Source of the DNA: an uncultured Bacilli bacterium
Lineage (GTDB): Bacteria > Bacillota_I > Bacilli_A > RF39 > UBA660
Length of the DNA stretch: 64,000 nt
Assembly (NCBI GenBank): GCA_934167665.1
Contig: CAKPLN010000006.1
Coordinates: 1 to 64,000 of the forward strand
Reading direction: 5' to 3'
Shown here one piece after another: positions 1-8,602 of this stretch (position 1 is its first letter; every line of letters starts with the position of its first letter). The notes under the pieces were generated by a model that saw nothing but the letters and a program-made list of their open reading frames with translations, did no database searches and had not been told where the DNA came from. A program made the translations under genes and the position numbers.

Positions 1-48
1 ACCAAATGGTAGCTGCCAGTGTCAAGCCTTATAGGCTTCAGAGAAAAA
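1..48 (+). other. 3' end of a possible structured RNA
   Basis: No reading frame runs through this edge. A perfect 6-bp stem with a 3-nt loop (24-29 / 33-38) lies just before a strong intrinsic terminator, the usual 3' arrangement of a stable small RNA. The stretch around 8-19 weakly resembles the 3' arm of bacterial SRP RNA, but most of the molecule would lie outside the window, so identity is a guess. Confidence 0.25.
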
Positions 49-74
49 CCACCCTTTTTAAGGGTGGATTTTTA
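49..74 (+). terminator. Rho-independent terminator
   Basis: A perfect 8-bp stem (49-56 / 60-67) with a TTT loop is preceded by five A and followed by ATTTTT. It would end the transcript entering from the left edge. Confidence 0.8.
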
Positions 75-151
75 CTTGTATTAATTAGAACTAGATTGCT
101 TACTAGTACAAATTATGGTATTATAATATGAAATTTTAGGGGGAACTAAAA

Positions 152-1827
152 ATGGAAGTAGTAAATAATACCATAGCTTTTAGCAAAATAATGTATAGTG
201 AGAAACAAGAAGATTTATATGAGTTGGTTGGAACAATAAAAACAGATGTTGTACCAATTGAGTACTATGATTTTGAAAGCAAAAAGAAGGCTCTAAAAAT
301 AAAAAGACTCTTAGATGAAAAAGCTTCACTTTATAAAACTTTATTTGCTAATAAGATTGATAGAATTATTTTAACTGACAATTTAGATAAAGATTATTTA
401 CCTAATAGTATCTTAATTTCTCTTCAATCTAGAGGTAGCATAGAAGAACAAATATTAGCAGCTACTTTAGGAGAAGACAATATATTTTTGGGTGCCATAA
501 AGCGCTACTTTTCATGACATAAGATTACTAAAGAACTTACTGTTGCTCTATTAGAAAGCATGGGTAAAAAACAGATGCCTATTGGTCATATTCAATTATG
601 TGATTTAATTGTAAGTTATGTTTTTGAAACCAACAACATATCATACTTAGAACAGTTCTTAAAAGCAAAAGATGAAGCTGAAAGAGATGCACTTTATCAT
701 ACTTTCTTTGAACAGGCTCTTACATACTATTCCTATGATATACTAAATTCTTTATTTTTTACTGCTGTAAAGAATAGTAAAGTACAAGATGCCTACTTAT
801 TAAAAAATTGTTGTGCAATAGAGGATTTTTGTGACGTATTCTTAGATAGAAGTGGAAAAGAAAAAACGAGTCATTATGTTTTAGTACTCCTAAGATGCCT
901 AAGGAGTGGCAAGAAAAAACGCTTGATTTTGTATATGAAATTTTAGACTATATCGATCCAACAGGCAACTTACGTACTGAATTTTTGAGTAAACTATATG
1001 ATGGAACAATATATATTTGGAATATAGACAATGAGTATGATAGACGTAAAGCTGAAACTGTATTTGACAGTCTATTTTCGTCAAGTGTTAGTGAAGCCTT
1101 TTGCATAGGAGATAAATTTGTTAACTGTCCATTAAATGGTAGAATCAGTGATATACCAATCATAATTCATGAGTTTATGCATCTTCATCTTAATATGTTA
1201 TATGAAAACTATCAGAATAAATGTCCTAAAGTACTATTTGATGAATTTTTACCTATTTTCTTTGAAAGAGTAGCTTGTGAATTCATAGAAAGAAAAGAGG
1301 ATTGCCCAACAGACTTAAAGTCATACCTAAAATCAAGACATGTCAACTCCGTTTGGCAACTTAACCTAAATTCTATCCTAGTTACAAGTCTATTTCATGA
1401 ATATCTACAAAATGGGGATCTAACTTACAAAAATCAAGCAACCACCAATCTTTTTACAAGCCTAGGAAAAAGCGCTAATACCCCAAGTTATGAGGACTAT
1501 TCTAAACAATGGGCCGGTAATATTTGTAAGTTACTATTAACTGGTAATAAAGTAGATGTGTTAAGTACGCTACACTCTATTAAGTATCCATTTGCTGATG
1601 CTCTAACTTGTTGCCTATTTGAGTCAAGAGAAGCACAACAAGAAAAAGTAAGCCTAGTATTAGACTTAGCTAACTCAATTGCTAATCCCCAAACAACAGA
1701 AGGTGAAATACTAAGGTCTTTAGGTATAAATACTGATATTCTAGGTTTAGAAGATGTAAATAGTAAAGAGAGAGCTTTAAAAGGTACTACTTCCAAGTTG
1801 TTTGTTAAAGACATATCTTCTAAATAA
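152..1827 (+). pseudogene. Disrupted HExxH metallopeptidase-like gene
   Basis: One ancestral gene of about 555 codons appears in three pieces. The first piece (152-517) begins with an ATG behind a purine-rich AGGGGG Shine-Dalgarno and ends at a TGA (515-517); the same frame stays open after it to about 890. A shift to another frame near 880-895 then opens the C-terminal 310-codon piece up to 1827. That last part carries HEFMH (HExxH zinc-protease signature) near its residue 100, followed by a helical region with a downstream Glu-rich segment, so the intact protein was probably a gluzincin-type peptidase. TGA is a normal stop elsewhere in the window, so recoding is unlikely. No specific peptidase family is recognised. 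Assembly or sequencing error remains possible because both lesions are small. Confidence 0.65.
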
Positions 1828-1878
1828 AAATTATATATAATTACACAATTTGTATTTATAAAATATTTACCCTGTTAA

Positions 1879-1907
1879 TTTACAATAGATAATCATCATG
1901 TTATAAT
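1879..1907 (+). promoter_or_regulatory. Sigma-A promoter of gatCAB
   Basis: TTTACA (1879-1884) and TATAAT (1902-1907) are separated by 17 bp, with a TG two bases before the -10 (extended -10). It lies just before the AAAGGAGG ribosome-binding site (1917-1924) of gatC. Confidence 0.75.
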
Positions 1908-1930
1908 ATAGAAGTTAAAGGAGGCCCTTT

Positions 1931-2245
1931 ATGGAAGAAAAATTATCAAGAGAAGAAGTACTACATGTTGCTAATCTTGCTCGTATTGAAATAGATGAAG
2001 AAGAACTAGCAATGTATCAGGTTAAATTAAAACAACTCTTAAATGAAATAGAAAAAATAAATGAAGTAGAAGACTACGATGAAGATTTATTAATTTGCCC
2101 AACAGATAACAGTTGTGCTTTAAGAGACGACGTAGTAGGTGAAATGTTAGATTCAAAAGAAGTTTTAAAGAATGCACCAAGACATAGTGGAAATTATTTC
2201 TCTGTGCCAGTTGTAATTAGTGAAGTAGGTGATATGGGTGCCTAA
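1931..2245 (+). CDS. gatC: Asp-tRNA(Asn)/Glu-tRNA(Gln) amidotransferase subunit C
   Basis: GatC is the small subunit of the cytosolic GatCAB amidotransferase, which turns Glu-tRNA(Gln) and/or Asp-tRNA(Asn) into Gln- or Asn-tRNA. The 104-residue length fits the family, as do the N-terminal helix with the 'VLHVANLARIEI' block and the C-terminal 'LRDDVV' segment that wraps around GatA. A strong AAAGGAGG site sits 6 nt before the ATG. The 3' end overlaps the start of gatA by 17 nt, so the two are translationally coupled in a gatC-gatA-gatB operon. Confidence 0.95.
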   Translation: MEEKLSREEVLHVANLARIEIDEEELAMYQVKLKQLLNEIEKINEVEDYDEDLLICPTDNSCALRDDVVGEMLDSKEVLKNAPRHSGNYFSVPVVISEVGDMGA

Positions 2246-3701
2246 ATATTTAGATAAATCATTAACTGAAATAAATGAATTATTAAAAGAACATAAAATA
2301 ACTCCAACTGATTTAGTCGAGGAAGCCTTTGCTAATATTGAAGAACACCAAGATTTAAATTGTTTTATTACTTTAGATAAAGAAGGTGCTTTAAAAAGAG
2401 CCAAGGAATTAGAAACAAAAGAAGTAAGTGGCTTAACTTATGGTATCCCAATTGTTTTAAAAGATAATTTGGTAACTAAAGATTTAAGAACAACAGCTGC
2501 ATCTAAGATGTTAGAAAACTTTATTCCAATATATAATGCTGATGTTGTTGATAAAGTAAATGAAGCCGATATGATTATTATTGGTAAAACCAATATGGAT
2601 GAATTTGCTATGGGATCATCAAATAGAACTTCTTACTTTGGAACTGTTAAAAATCCATGGAACTCTTCACGTGTTGCTGGTGGTTCATCAGGAGGAAGTG
2701 CTGCTGCTATTTGTAGTCGTATTGTTCCTTTTGCTTTAGGTAGTGATACCGGTGGTTCAATTAGACAGCCATCTAGCTTCTGCGGTATTGTTGGATTAAA
2801 ACCAACTTATGGTCGTGTGTCAAGATATGGTTTAATTGCTTTTGCATCATCTCTTGATCAAATTGGTCCAATGACCAAAAATGTTTACGAAAATGCTGTA
2901 CTTTTAAACAAAATCTGTGGAAAAAGTTCTCATGATTTAACAAGTGTAGAAACTAATGAAGACTTTACTAGATTAATTGGTAAAAGTATTAAAGGTATGA
3001 AGATTGCTATTCCTAAGTTTTATGTTAGTGACGCCATCGATCCTGAAATAAAAGCTGAATTAAATAAAGTAATTGCCTTTTTAGAAAAAGAAGATTGTCA
3101 AATAGATTATGTAGATATTAAATATATTGATAAAGCTGTTCCTCTATACCAAATTATTGCTATGGGAGAAGCTAGTTCTAACTTAGCTAGATTTGATGGA
3201 ATTCGTTACGGTTATAGCTATGAAAATCCAGCTAATATTGAAGACTTATATCTAAAAACTCGTAAAAATGGTTTTGGTGATGAAGTAAAGAGAAGAATTA
3301 TGATTGGTAGTTACCTTCTAAGTGGTAAGAATGCTAAAACTTATTACAATAAAGCTCTTCAAATAAGAGATGATATGCGTAATAGTTTCTTAGAGGTTTA
3401 TAAGAATTATGATTTAATAATAGGACCTACTAATACAACAGTAGCTTATGAACAAGATAAAGGCCTAGATGATGCTATTAAGTCATTTATGGATGATGTT
3501 TTAACTATTCCTGTTAATATGGCTGGTCTTCCTGGTATGAGTGTTCCAGTTGGATTTAATAGTGAACATCTACCTATTGGACTTCAAATAATTGGTGCTC
3601 CATTTACTGAAGCCAAAATGTATCAGTTAGCAAGTTTTATAGAGAAAACCGTTAATCTTGATTTAAATCCTTATCATACAGGAGGAAAGAAAAATGACTA
3701 A
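2229..3701 (+). CDS. gatA: Asp/Glu-tRNA amidotransferase subunit A
   Basis: GatA is the amidase subunit that releases ammonia from glutamine for GatB. The amidase-signature Ser-cisSer-Lys triad is complete: Lys near 78 ('PIVLKDN'), Ser near 153 ('GGSSGGS') and Ser near 177 ('SDTGGSIRQP'). Length of about 490 residues is normal. The start is ambiguous: GTG at 2229 gives the longest frame, while GTG at 2238 (3 residues shorter) starts at a sequence more like family members. Both overlap the end of gatC. The gene overlaps gatB by 8 nt. Confidence 0.95.
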   Translation: MIWVPKYLDKSLTEINELLKEHKITPTDLVEEAFANIEEHQDLNCFITLDKEGALKRAKELETKEVSGLTYGIPIVLKDNLVTKDLRTTAASKMLENFIPIYNADVVDKVNEADMIIIGKTNMDEFAMGSSNRTSYFGTVKNPWNSSRVAGGSSGGSAAAICSRIVPFALGSDTGGSIRQPSSFCGIVGLKPTYGRVSRYGLIAFASSLDQIGPMTKNVYENAVLLNKICGKSSHDLTSVETNEDFTRLIGKSIKGMKIAIPKFYVSDAIDPEIKAELNKVIAFLEKEDCQIDYVDIKYIDKAVPLYQIIAMGEASSNLARFDGIRYGYSYENPANIEDLYLKTRKNGFGDEVKRRIMIGSYLLSGKNAKTYYNKALQIRDDMRNSFLEVYKNYDLIIGPTNTTVAYEQDKGLDDAIKSFMDDVLTIPVNMAGLPGMSVPVGFNSEHLPIGLQIIGAPFTEAKMYQLASFIEKTVNLDLNPYHTGGKKND

Positions 3702-5115
3702 TTATATTCCAACTATCGGTATTGAGGTCCATGTTGAACTAAAGACTAATACCAAAATCTTTTCTGATGCTAAAAATGGTTATGGTCAAATGGCTAACTC
3801 ATATACTAACGTAATTGATTTAGGATACCCAGGAACTCTTCCAACTCTAAATATGGAAGTAGTAAACTTAGCTATTAAAGCAGCAACTGTTCTAAATTGT
3901 AAAATAAGAAGAAAAATGCACTTTGATCGTAAAAACTATTTCTATCCAGATAATCCAAAGAACTTTCAGATTACTCAAAGTAGAACTCCAATAGGTTATG
4001 ATGGCTATGTTGAAATAGAAGTAAATGGTACTAAGAAAAAAATTGAAATAGAAGAAATGCATATTGAAGAGGATACATGTAAGAGTACCCACCGTGGTGA
4101 TAAAACTCTACTTGACTTTAATAGAGCTGGCGTTCCTTTAATTGAAATCGTAACTAAACCATGCATAAGTAGTAGTCTAGAAGCTAAATTATATTTGGAA
4201 AAGTTAAAAGAACTATTATTTTATAGTGATATAAGTGATTGTAAAATGGAAGAAGGATCAATGCGTTGTGATGCCAACGTTTCTATTAGAAAAGATGAAT
4301 CTTCTCCTCTAGGTACTAAATGTGAAATTAAAAATATTGGTTCTATTTCTAATGTTGGCTTAAGTATTGAAAAAGAAATTATTCGTCAAGCAAAATTATT
4401 AGATAACAATGAAACATTTAAAGAACAAACAAGACGTTATGATGATAAATTAGGTGATACAGTTCTAATGAGGGTAAAAGAAACAGGTAATGATTATCGT
4501 TACTTTCCAGAACCAGATATCCCATATTTATACGTTACAGATGAAATGATAAGAGAAGCTACTAAAACTCTTTGTATGTTACCAGATGAAAGAAGAAAAG
4601 TATATATTTCTAAGGGTGTTTCAGAAATTAACGCTAATAAGTTAGTTCAAAATAGATCATTAAGTGATTATTTTAATACCTTATTAGATGAAAAAACAAA
4701 CTTCAAAATAGCTAGTAATTTATTATTAGGAGATATTTCTGCTTACTTAAATAAAAATGAAAAACTAATTACTGAGACTACTTTAACTAAAGAACGTTTT
4801 ATAAGCTTAATAAGTAAAATTGAAGACAATACTCTAACAAGTAAAAATTTAAAAGAAATTTTAGATACTGTTCTAGAAGAAGAAACAAGTATTGAAGATA
4901 TCATCAAAAACTCTGGAATTTCTAATATCACTGATGATTCAGTAATTAGAGAAATAATTAAAAATATAATTAATAATAACAAAGAAAGTGTTGCTGACTA
5001 TAAAGCTGGTCATGATCGTGCAATTAAGTTCTTAATGGGACAAGTAATGAAAGAAACTAAAGGAAGTGCTAATCCTAAATTAGCCATGGATATTTTACAA
5101 GAAGAGTTGAAATAA
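3694..5115 (+). CDS. gatB: Asp/Glu-tRNA amidotransferase subunit B
   Basis: GatB activates the mischarged aminoacyl-tRNA with ATP and carries out transamidation with ammonia channelled from GatA. The 473-residue protein begins with the typical 'IGIEVHVELKT' block, has the 'KNYFYPDNPKNFQITQ' cradle motif near residue 85, and ends with the helical YqeY-like tail domain that contacts tRNA. It overlaps the end of gatA by 8 nt and has its own GGAGGA site inside gatA. It closes the operon; no clear hairpin terminator follows, but a new promoter begins 8 nt downstream. Confidence 0.96.
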   Translation: MTNYIPTIGIEVHVELKTNTKIFSDAKNGYGQMANSYTNVIDLGYPGTLPTLNMEVVNLAIKAATVLNCKIRRKMHFDRKNYFYPDNPKNFQITQSRTPIGYDGYVEIEVNGTKKKIEIEEMHIEEDTCKSTHRGDKTLLDFNRAGVPLIEIVTKPCISSSLEAKLYLEKLKELLFYSDISDCKMEEGSMRCDANVSIRKDESSPLGTKCEIKNIGSISNVGLSIEKEIIRQAKLLDNNETFKEQTRRYDDKLGDTVLMRVKETGNDYRYFPEPDIPYLYVTDEMIREATKTLCMLPDERRKVYISKGVSEINANKLVQNRSLSDYFNTLLDEKTNFKIASNLLLGDISAYLNKNEKLITETTLTKERFISLISKIEDNTLTSKNLKEILDTVLEEETSIEDIIKNSGISNITDDSVIREIIKNIINNNKESVADYKAGHDRAIKFLMGQVMKETKGSANPKLAMDILQEELK

Positions 5116-5123
5116 TTTGCCAA

Positions 5124-5152
5124 TTGAAAAAGAAATATCTATAGTGTATAAT
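5124..5152 (+). promoter_or_regulatory. Sigma-A promoter for the 5175 gene
   Basis: TTGAAA (5124-5129) and TATAAT (5147-5152) with a 17-bp spacer, 22 bp before the ATG at 5175. It probably drives 5175, 5638 and 7691, which are closely packed. Confidence 0.7.
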
Positions 5153-5174
5153 TAAAATACTAGGATGTGAAAAT

Positions 5175-5624
5175 ATGAATTTTATAAAAAGAAATAAGTC
5201 TATTATTATAGCAATCGTAATATTTTTAATACTTGTGTTAGTATTATTCCAATTAAAAACAATTTTCTTTCCAAACACTGGTAAAGCCATTTATGGTAAT
5301 CGTCTAGATGGAATAGAAAATGTTAAGATTTCTTCTGAAACTTTTAATAATGTTAAAAGTAAGTTAGAAGGAGAAGGTGTTAGTAATGTTTCAACTAGCT
5401 TATCAGGTAAACTAGTAAAAATATTTATTACAGCTAATGATGAGGTTGATATAGAAACAGCTAAAACTTATGGTTCGAAAGTACTAGAAGCTTTTTCTGA
5501 GGCTGAAAAAAAATATTATGATTTTCAAATATATATTCAAAAAACAGGTGAATCTACTCAATTCCCTATAATTGGATATAAACATCATAATAAAGAATCT
5601 ATATCATGGACAAAGGATAGATAA
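5175..5624 (+). CDS. Small membrane-anchored protein, unknown function
   Basis: A 149-residue protein not recognised as a known family. Residues about 9-29 form one hydrophobic helix after a short positively charged start, so it should be a type II membrane protein with an outside domain of about 115 residues. That domain has alternating beta and alpha character. It begins with 'YGNRLDGI' and contains a segment pattern (strand, helix, strand) that looks like a small alpha/beta fold. The gene lies 13 nt before the solute-binding/GGDEF-like receptor gene and probably shares its transcript, so an accessory role for that receptor is possible but unproven. Confidence 0.7.
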   Translation: MNFIKRNKSIIIAIVIFLILVLVLFQLKTIFFPNTGKAIYGNRLDGIENVKISSETFNNVKSKLEGEGVSNVSTSLSGKLVKIFITANDEVDIETAKTYGSKVLEAFSEAEKKYYDFQIYIQKTGESTQFPIIGYKHHNKESISWTKDR

Positions 5625-5637
5625 GAGGTAGAACTAG

Positions 5638-7677
5638 ATGAAAAAGAAATTAATCATAATTCTTCCCATTGCTATAGCGGCAGCTGTTTTCTTCTTTACA
5701 AACCGTTATTACAACAAAGAAGATAAAACAACAACTTTAACAATAAGTGAAAAACGTTGGGTTGAAAAAAATAATGATAAGACCTATGATTTTGAAGTCG
5801 TAAACGATTATCCTTTATATGCCATGAATGGTGAAGGGGTTATCTTTAACTTTATAAAAGATTTTGAAGATACTGTAGGTATTGAATTTAATATTATTCC
5901 TTATTTAAAAACATCATCTCCAAGTACTGATAGTTATCGTATTGAAATATTAAAAGATGATACTAAACTTAGTGAAAATAACTTATTACTTCTTAGTGAT
6001 AATTACATTATCGTTGGTAAAAACTATGAACGTATCAATAATACTAGTGATATGAAAAATATAACTTTTGGTGTATTTGAAAGTGATGCTGAAGAAGTAA
6101 GTTATTACCTAAAAGGTGGTACTAATCTTTCCTATAAACAATATAAAAGTATAACAGAATTATATGATGCTCTAGATAAAGATGAAGTAAATATGATAGT
6201 TATGCCTAATATAATGTACCTAGACTATACTATTGAAAAAGATAAGTACTTTATTAATTACTATCTCACAGAAATGCAAACTCAACTAGTTCTTACTTTA
6301 AGTGATAATAATAAAGAATTAAATAAAATAGTTACTAAATATTATAATAAATGGCGTTTAACAAAATATGTTGATGAATATAATGAAAGTTATTTAAACT
6401 ATTACGTTCAAAAAAACAATATTTCTGCTAAAACCAAAGCATCTTTAATTTCTAAGAATTACACATACGGCTATATAAGTAATGCCCCATATGAAGTAAA
6501 AGTAAATGGTAAAGCAGCTGGTATTGCTGGTGAGTATATTGATAGAATCGCAAGACTTGCTGATATCAACTTTAAATATAAAGAATATAAGAGTAAAGAA
6601 GAATTACAAAAAGCTATTGATGAAGGAAAAATAGATGTTTATTTTGATTATTACAACTATAATAATGATAAATATTATGCAACTTTATCTACTTTCATTG
6701 AAGAATATGTTGTCTTAGGTTATCAAAAAGATAATCATATTGTTACTTCTTTTGAAAGTCTTAAAGGTAAAGATATTGCTATACTAGAAGATGATTCTTT
6801 ATATAATTACTTCTCAACTAACTCTAAAGCTAATATCAAAGGTTATAAAAATATAGATGAATTATTAAGTAAAAATACTAATGAATTAATAGTTTTAGAT
6901 AGAGAAGTATATAATTACTATCAAACAACTAAACTTAAAAATTATAATCTATTGTATTTAGATACTATGATGAACGATTATAAGTTTATGGTAAAAAAAG
7001 ATAATGAAGCATTCTATGATTTGTTTAACTACATAATTAATACCAATTCATATTATAATTATCGTAATAGTGGTCTTGAAAATTTACATGCTTCTATCTT
7101 AGAAGATTCAACATTTGAACAAGCTTATACTATAGCTTTAGCAATTGTCTTTATTCCACTTACTATTCTTGTTATTATTTACTTAGTATATAAACAAAAA
7201 AGAAAGATTAAAAAAGTTAAAACAACTGAAAGACATAAATATACTGATATGTTAACATCTTTAAAAAATCGTAATTACTTAAATGCTAAAATGCCAGAAT
7301 GGGAAGCAAGTGAAGTATATCCACAAGCTATTGTTATGGTTGATTTAAATAATGTTAAATTTGTCAACGATAACTTCGGTCATGAAGAAGGAGACCAATT
7401 AATTATCAGAGCTGCTGGTATATTAGTTAATACCCAACTAGAAAATAGTGAAATAATTCGTACCGATGGTAATGAATTCTTAGTATATTTAGTTGGATAT
7501 AGTGAAAGACAAGTAGACACATATGCTAAAAAACTTGCTAAAGAGATGAAAGCTTTACCTCATGAGTTTGGAGCAGCTGTTGGCTACAGTATGATTCAAG
7601 ACAAAATTAAGACTTTAGATGATGCTATAAACGAAGCCACTATAGAAATGATAGCTAATAAAGAAGACTTAAAATAA
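5638..7677 (+). CDS. Membrane receptor: tandem solute-binding domains + degenerate GGDEF
   Basis: A 679-residue sensor-type protein. Residues 1-20 are a signal or anchor segment. Residues about 40-250 and 265-490 look like two successive periplasmic-binding-protein (SBP_bac_3-like) domains outside the membrane. A transmembrane helix follows near 497-519, and a cytoplasmic GGDEF-family domain runs from about 545 to the end. The domain keeps 'DLNNVKFVNDNFGHEEGD', but the signature GG(D/E)EF is replaced by DGNEF in 'RTDGNEFLVYL'. Family knowledge says cyclase activity needs the GGDEF/GGEEF motif, so it may be a binding-only or otherwise modified domain rather than an active diguanylate cyclase. 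Ligand unknown. Confidence 0.8.
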   Translation: MKKKLIIILPIAIAAAVFFFTNRYYNKEDKTTTLTISEKRWVEKNNDKTYDFEVVNDYPLYAMNGEGVIFNFIKDFEDTVGIEFNIIPYLKTSSPSTDSYRIEILKDDTKLSENNLLLLSDNYIIVGKNYERINNTSDMKNITFGVFESDAEEVSYYLKGGTNLSYKQYKSITELYDALDKDEVNMIVMPNIMYLDYTIEKDKYFINYYLTEMQTQLVLTLSDNNKELNKIVTKYYNKWRLTKYVDEYNESYLNYYVQKNNISAKTKASLISKNYTYGYISNAPYEVKVNGKAAGIAGEYIDRIARLADINFKYKEYKSKEELQKAIDEGKIDVYFDYYNYNNDKYYATLSTFIEEYVVLGYQKDNHIVTSFESLKGKDIAILEDDSLYNYFSTNSKANIKGYKNIDELLSKNTNELIVLDREVYNYYQTTKLKNYNLLYLDTMMNDYKFMVKKDNEAFYDLFNYIINTNSYYNYRNSGLENLHASILEDSTFEQAYTIALAIVFIPLTILVIIYLVYKQKRKIKKVKTTERHKYTDMLTSLKNRNYLNAKMPEWEASEVYPQAIVMVDLNNVKFVNDNFGHEEGDQLIIRAAGILVNTQLENSEIIRTDGNEFLVYLVGYSERQVDTYAKKLAKEMKALPHEFGAAVGYSMIQDKIKTLDDAINEATIEMIANKEDLK

Positions 7678-7690
7678 AAGGATGATGAAA

Positions 7691-8527
7691 ATGGAGCAAG
7701 TTAGGGATTTCTTAAAAAAGGTCATAGAGTTAGTTAAAAGACCTGAAATGAGGATTTTACCTGGAAATCTTGCTTTTTTCTTTGTCATGTCATTAATACC
7801 TATTGTTGCTTTAATTGGGGCTATAGCTTCGAGATTTTCTATATCTTTCGAATATATAAAAGAGGGAATTAATATCAGTATACCAGGTGGTGTAGGTGAG
7901 TTTATTTCCGGAATAGTTAATGGACAAGGTTTTAACTTCAACATAGGAGTTTTCTTTGTTTCGGCTTTTCTTTTAGCTTCAAATGGTACCCATTCTATTA
8001 TTATAGCTTCTAATGAAATATATAAAATAAAACAAAAAGACTTTATAACTAGAAGAATAAAAGCCACTTTAATGACTGTAATCCTAGTAGAAGTTCTTTT
8101 CTTCCTACTAGCAATCCCAGTTTTTGGAGATAATATATTTACATACCTAAGGCTTCATCTAGCAAGCCAAGCCCCTGTAAATTTCCTTTATCGAATATAT
8201 AAGCTAATCAAGTATCCCCTAAGTTTAATAATAATTTATTTTAATATTAAACTAATCTATGTACTTGCTCCTGATGAAGAAATAGAAAGTGCTACAACTA
8301 CTAAAGGTGCTATGTTCACTACTATAAGTTGGATAATATCATCACAAGTTTATTCATTCTATTTAGATACCTTTACTAAATATGATTTATTCTATGGTAG
8401 TGTATCCAATATCTTAATTCTTCTCCTATGGGTTTATGCTTTATCATACATCTTTGTTTTAGGTCTAATAATAAACGCTGGAGTTTATAAAAACAAACAA
8501 ATAAAAGAAGAAAATACAAGGAAATGA
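7691..8527 (+). CDS. YihY/BrkB family inner-membrane protein
   Basis: A polytopic protein of about 278 residues with roughly six hydrophobic helices. It has the family's N-terminal 'ILPGNLAFFFVMSLIPIVAL' block, central 'ASNGTHSIIIASNEIY' and C-terminal 'LYGSVSNILILLLWVYAL'-like segments. The family (once mislabelled RNase BN) has no settled function; transport or envelope roles have been proposed. ATGs at 7682, 7685 and 7691 are in frame; 7691 is chosen because AAAAGG (7676-7681) is then at a normal distance. The stop codon lies inside the terminator stem. Confidence 0.85.
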   Translation: MEQVRDFLKKVIELVKRPEMRILPGNLAFFFVMSLIPIVALIGAIASRFSISFEYIKEGINISIPGGVGEFISGIVNGQGFNFNIGVFFVSAFLLASNGTHSIIIASNEIYKIKQKDFITRRIKATLMTVILVEVLFFLLAIPVFGDNIFTYLRLHLASQAPVNFLYRIYKLIKYPLSLIIIYFNIKLIYVLAPDEEIESATTTKGAMFTTISWIISSQVYSFYLDTFTKYDLFYGSVSNILILLLWVYALSYIFVLGLIINAGVYKNKQIKEENTRK

Positions 8528-8545
8528 GACTCATTTCCTTGTATT
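8513..8545 (+). terminator. Long perfect inverted repeat overlapping the stop codon
   Basis: A perfect 15-bp stem (8513-8527 / 8531-8545) with a GAC loop contains the last codons and TGA of the upstream gene. There is no long T tract, so it may act as a 3'-end stabiliser as much as a terminator. Confidence 0.65.
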
Positions 8546-8553
8546 TAGTTATA

Positions 8554-8582
8554 TTGAAAAAAGAATATAATAATGCTATAAT
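8554..8582 (+). promoter_or_regulatory. Sigma-A promoter of the LtaS-like gene
   Basis: TTGAAA (8554-8559) and TATAAT (8577-8582), 17-bp spacer, 20 bp before the ATG at 8603. Confidence 0.7.
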
Positions 8583-8602
8583 TAAAAAGTGAGGTTATAT
8601 AA

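Noticed and set aside
515..517. TGA read as Trp (Mycoplasma code) to rescue the 152 gene
   Set aside because: TGA ends the 7691 gene inside a terminator stem, conserved genes use TGG for Trp, and the 152 gene has a frameshift as well.
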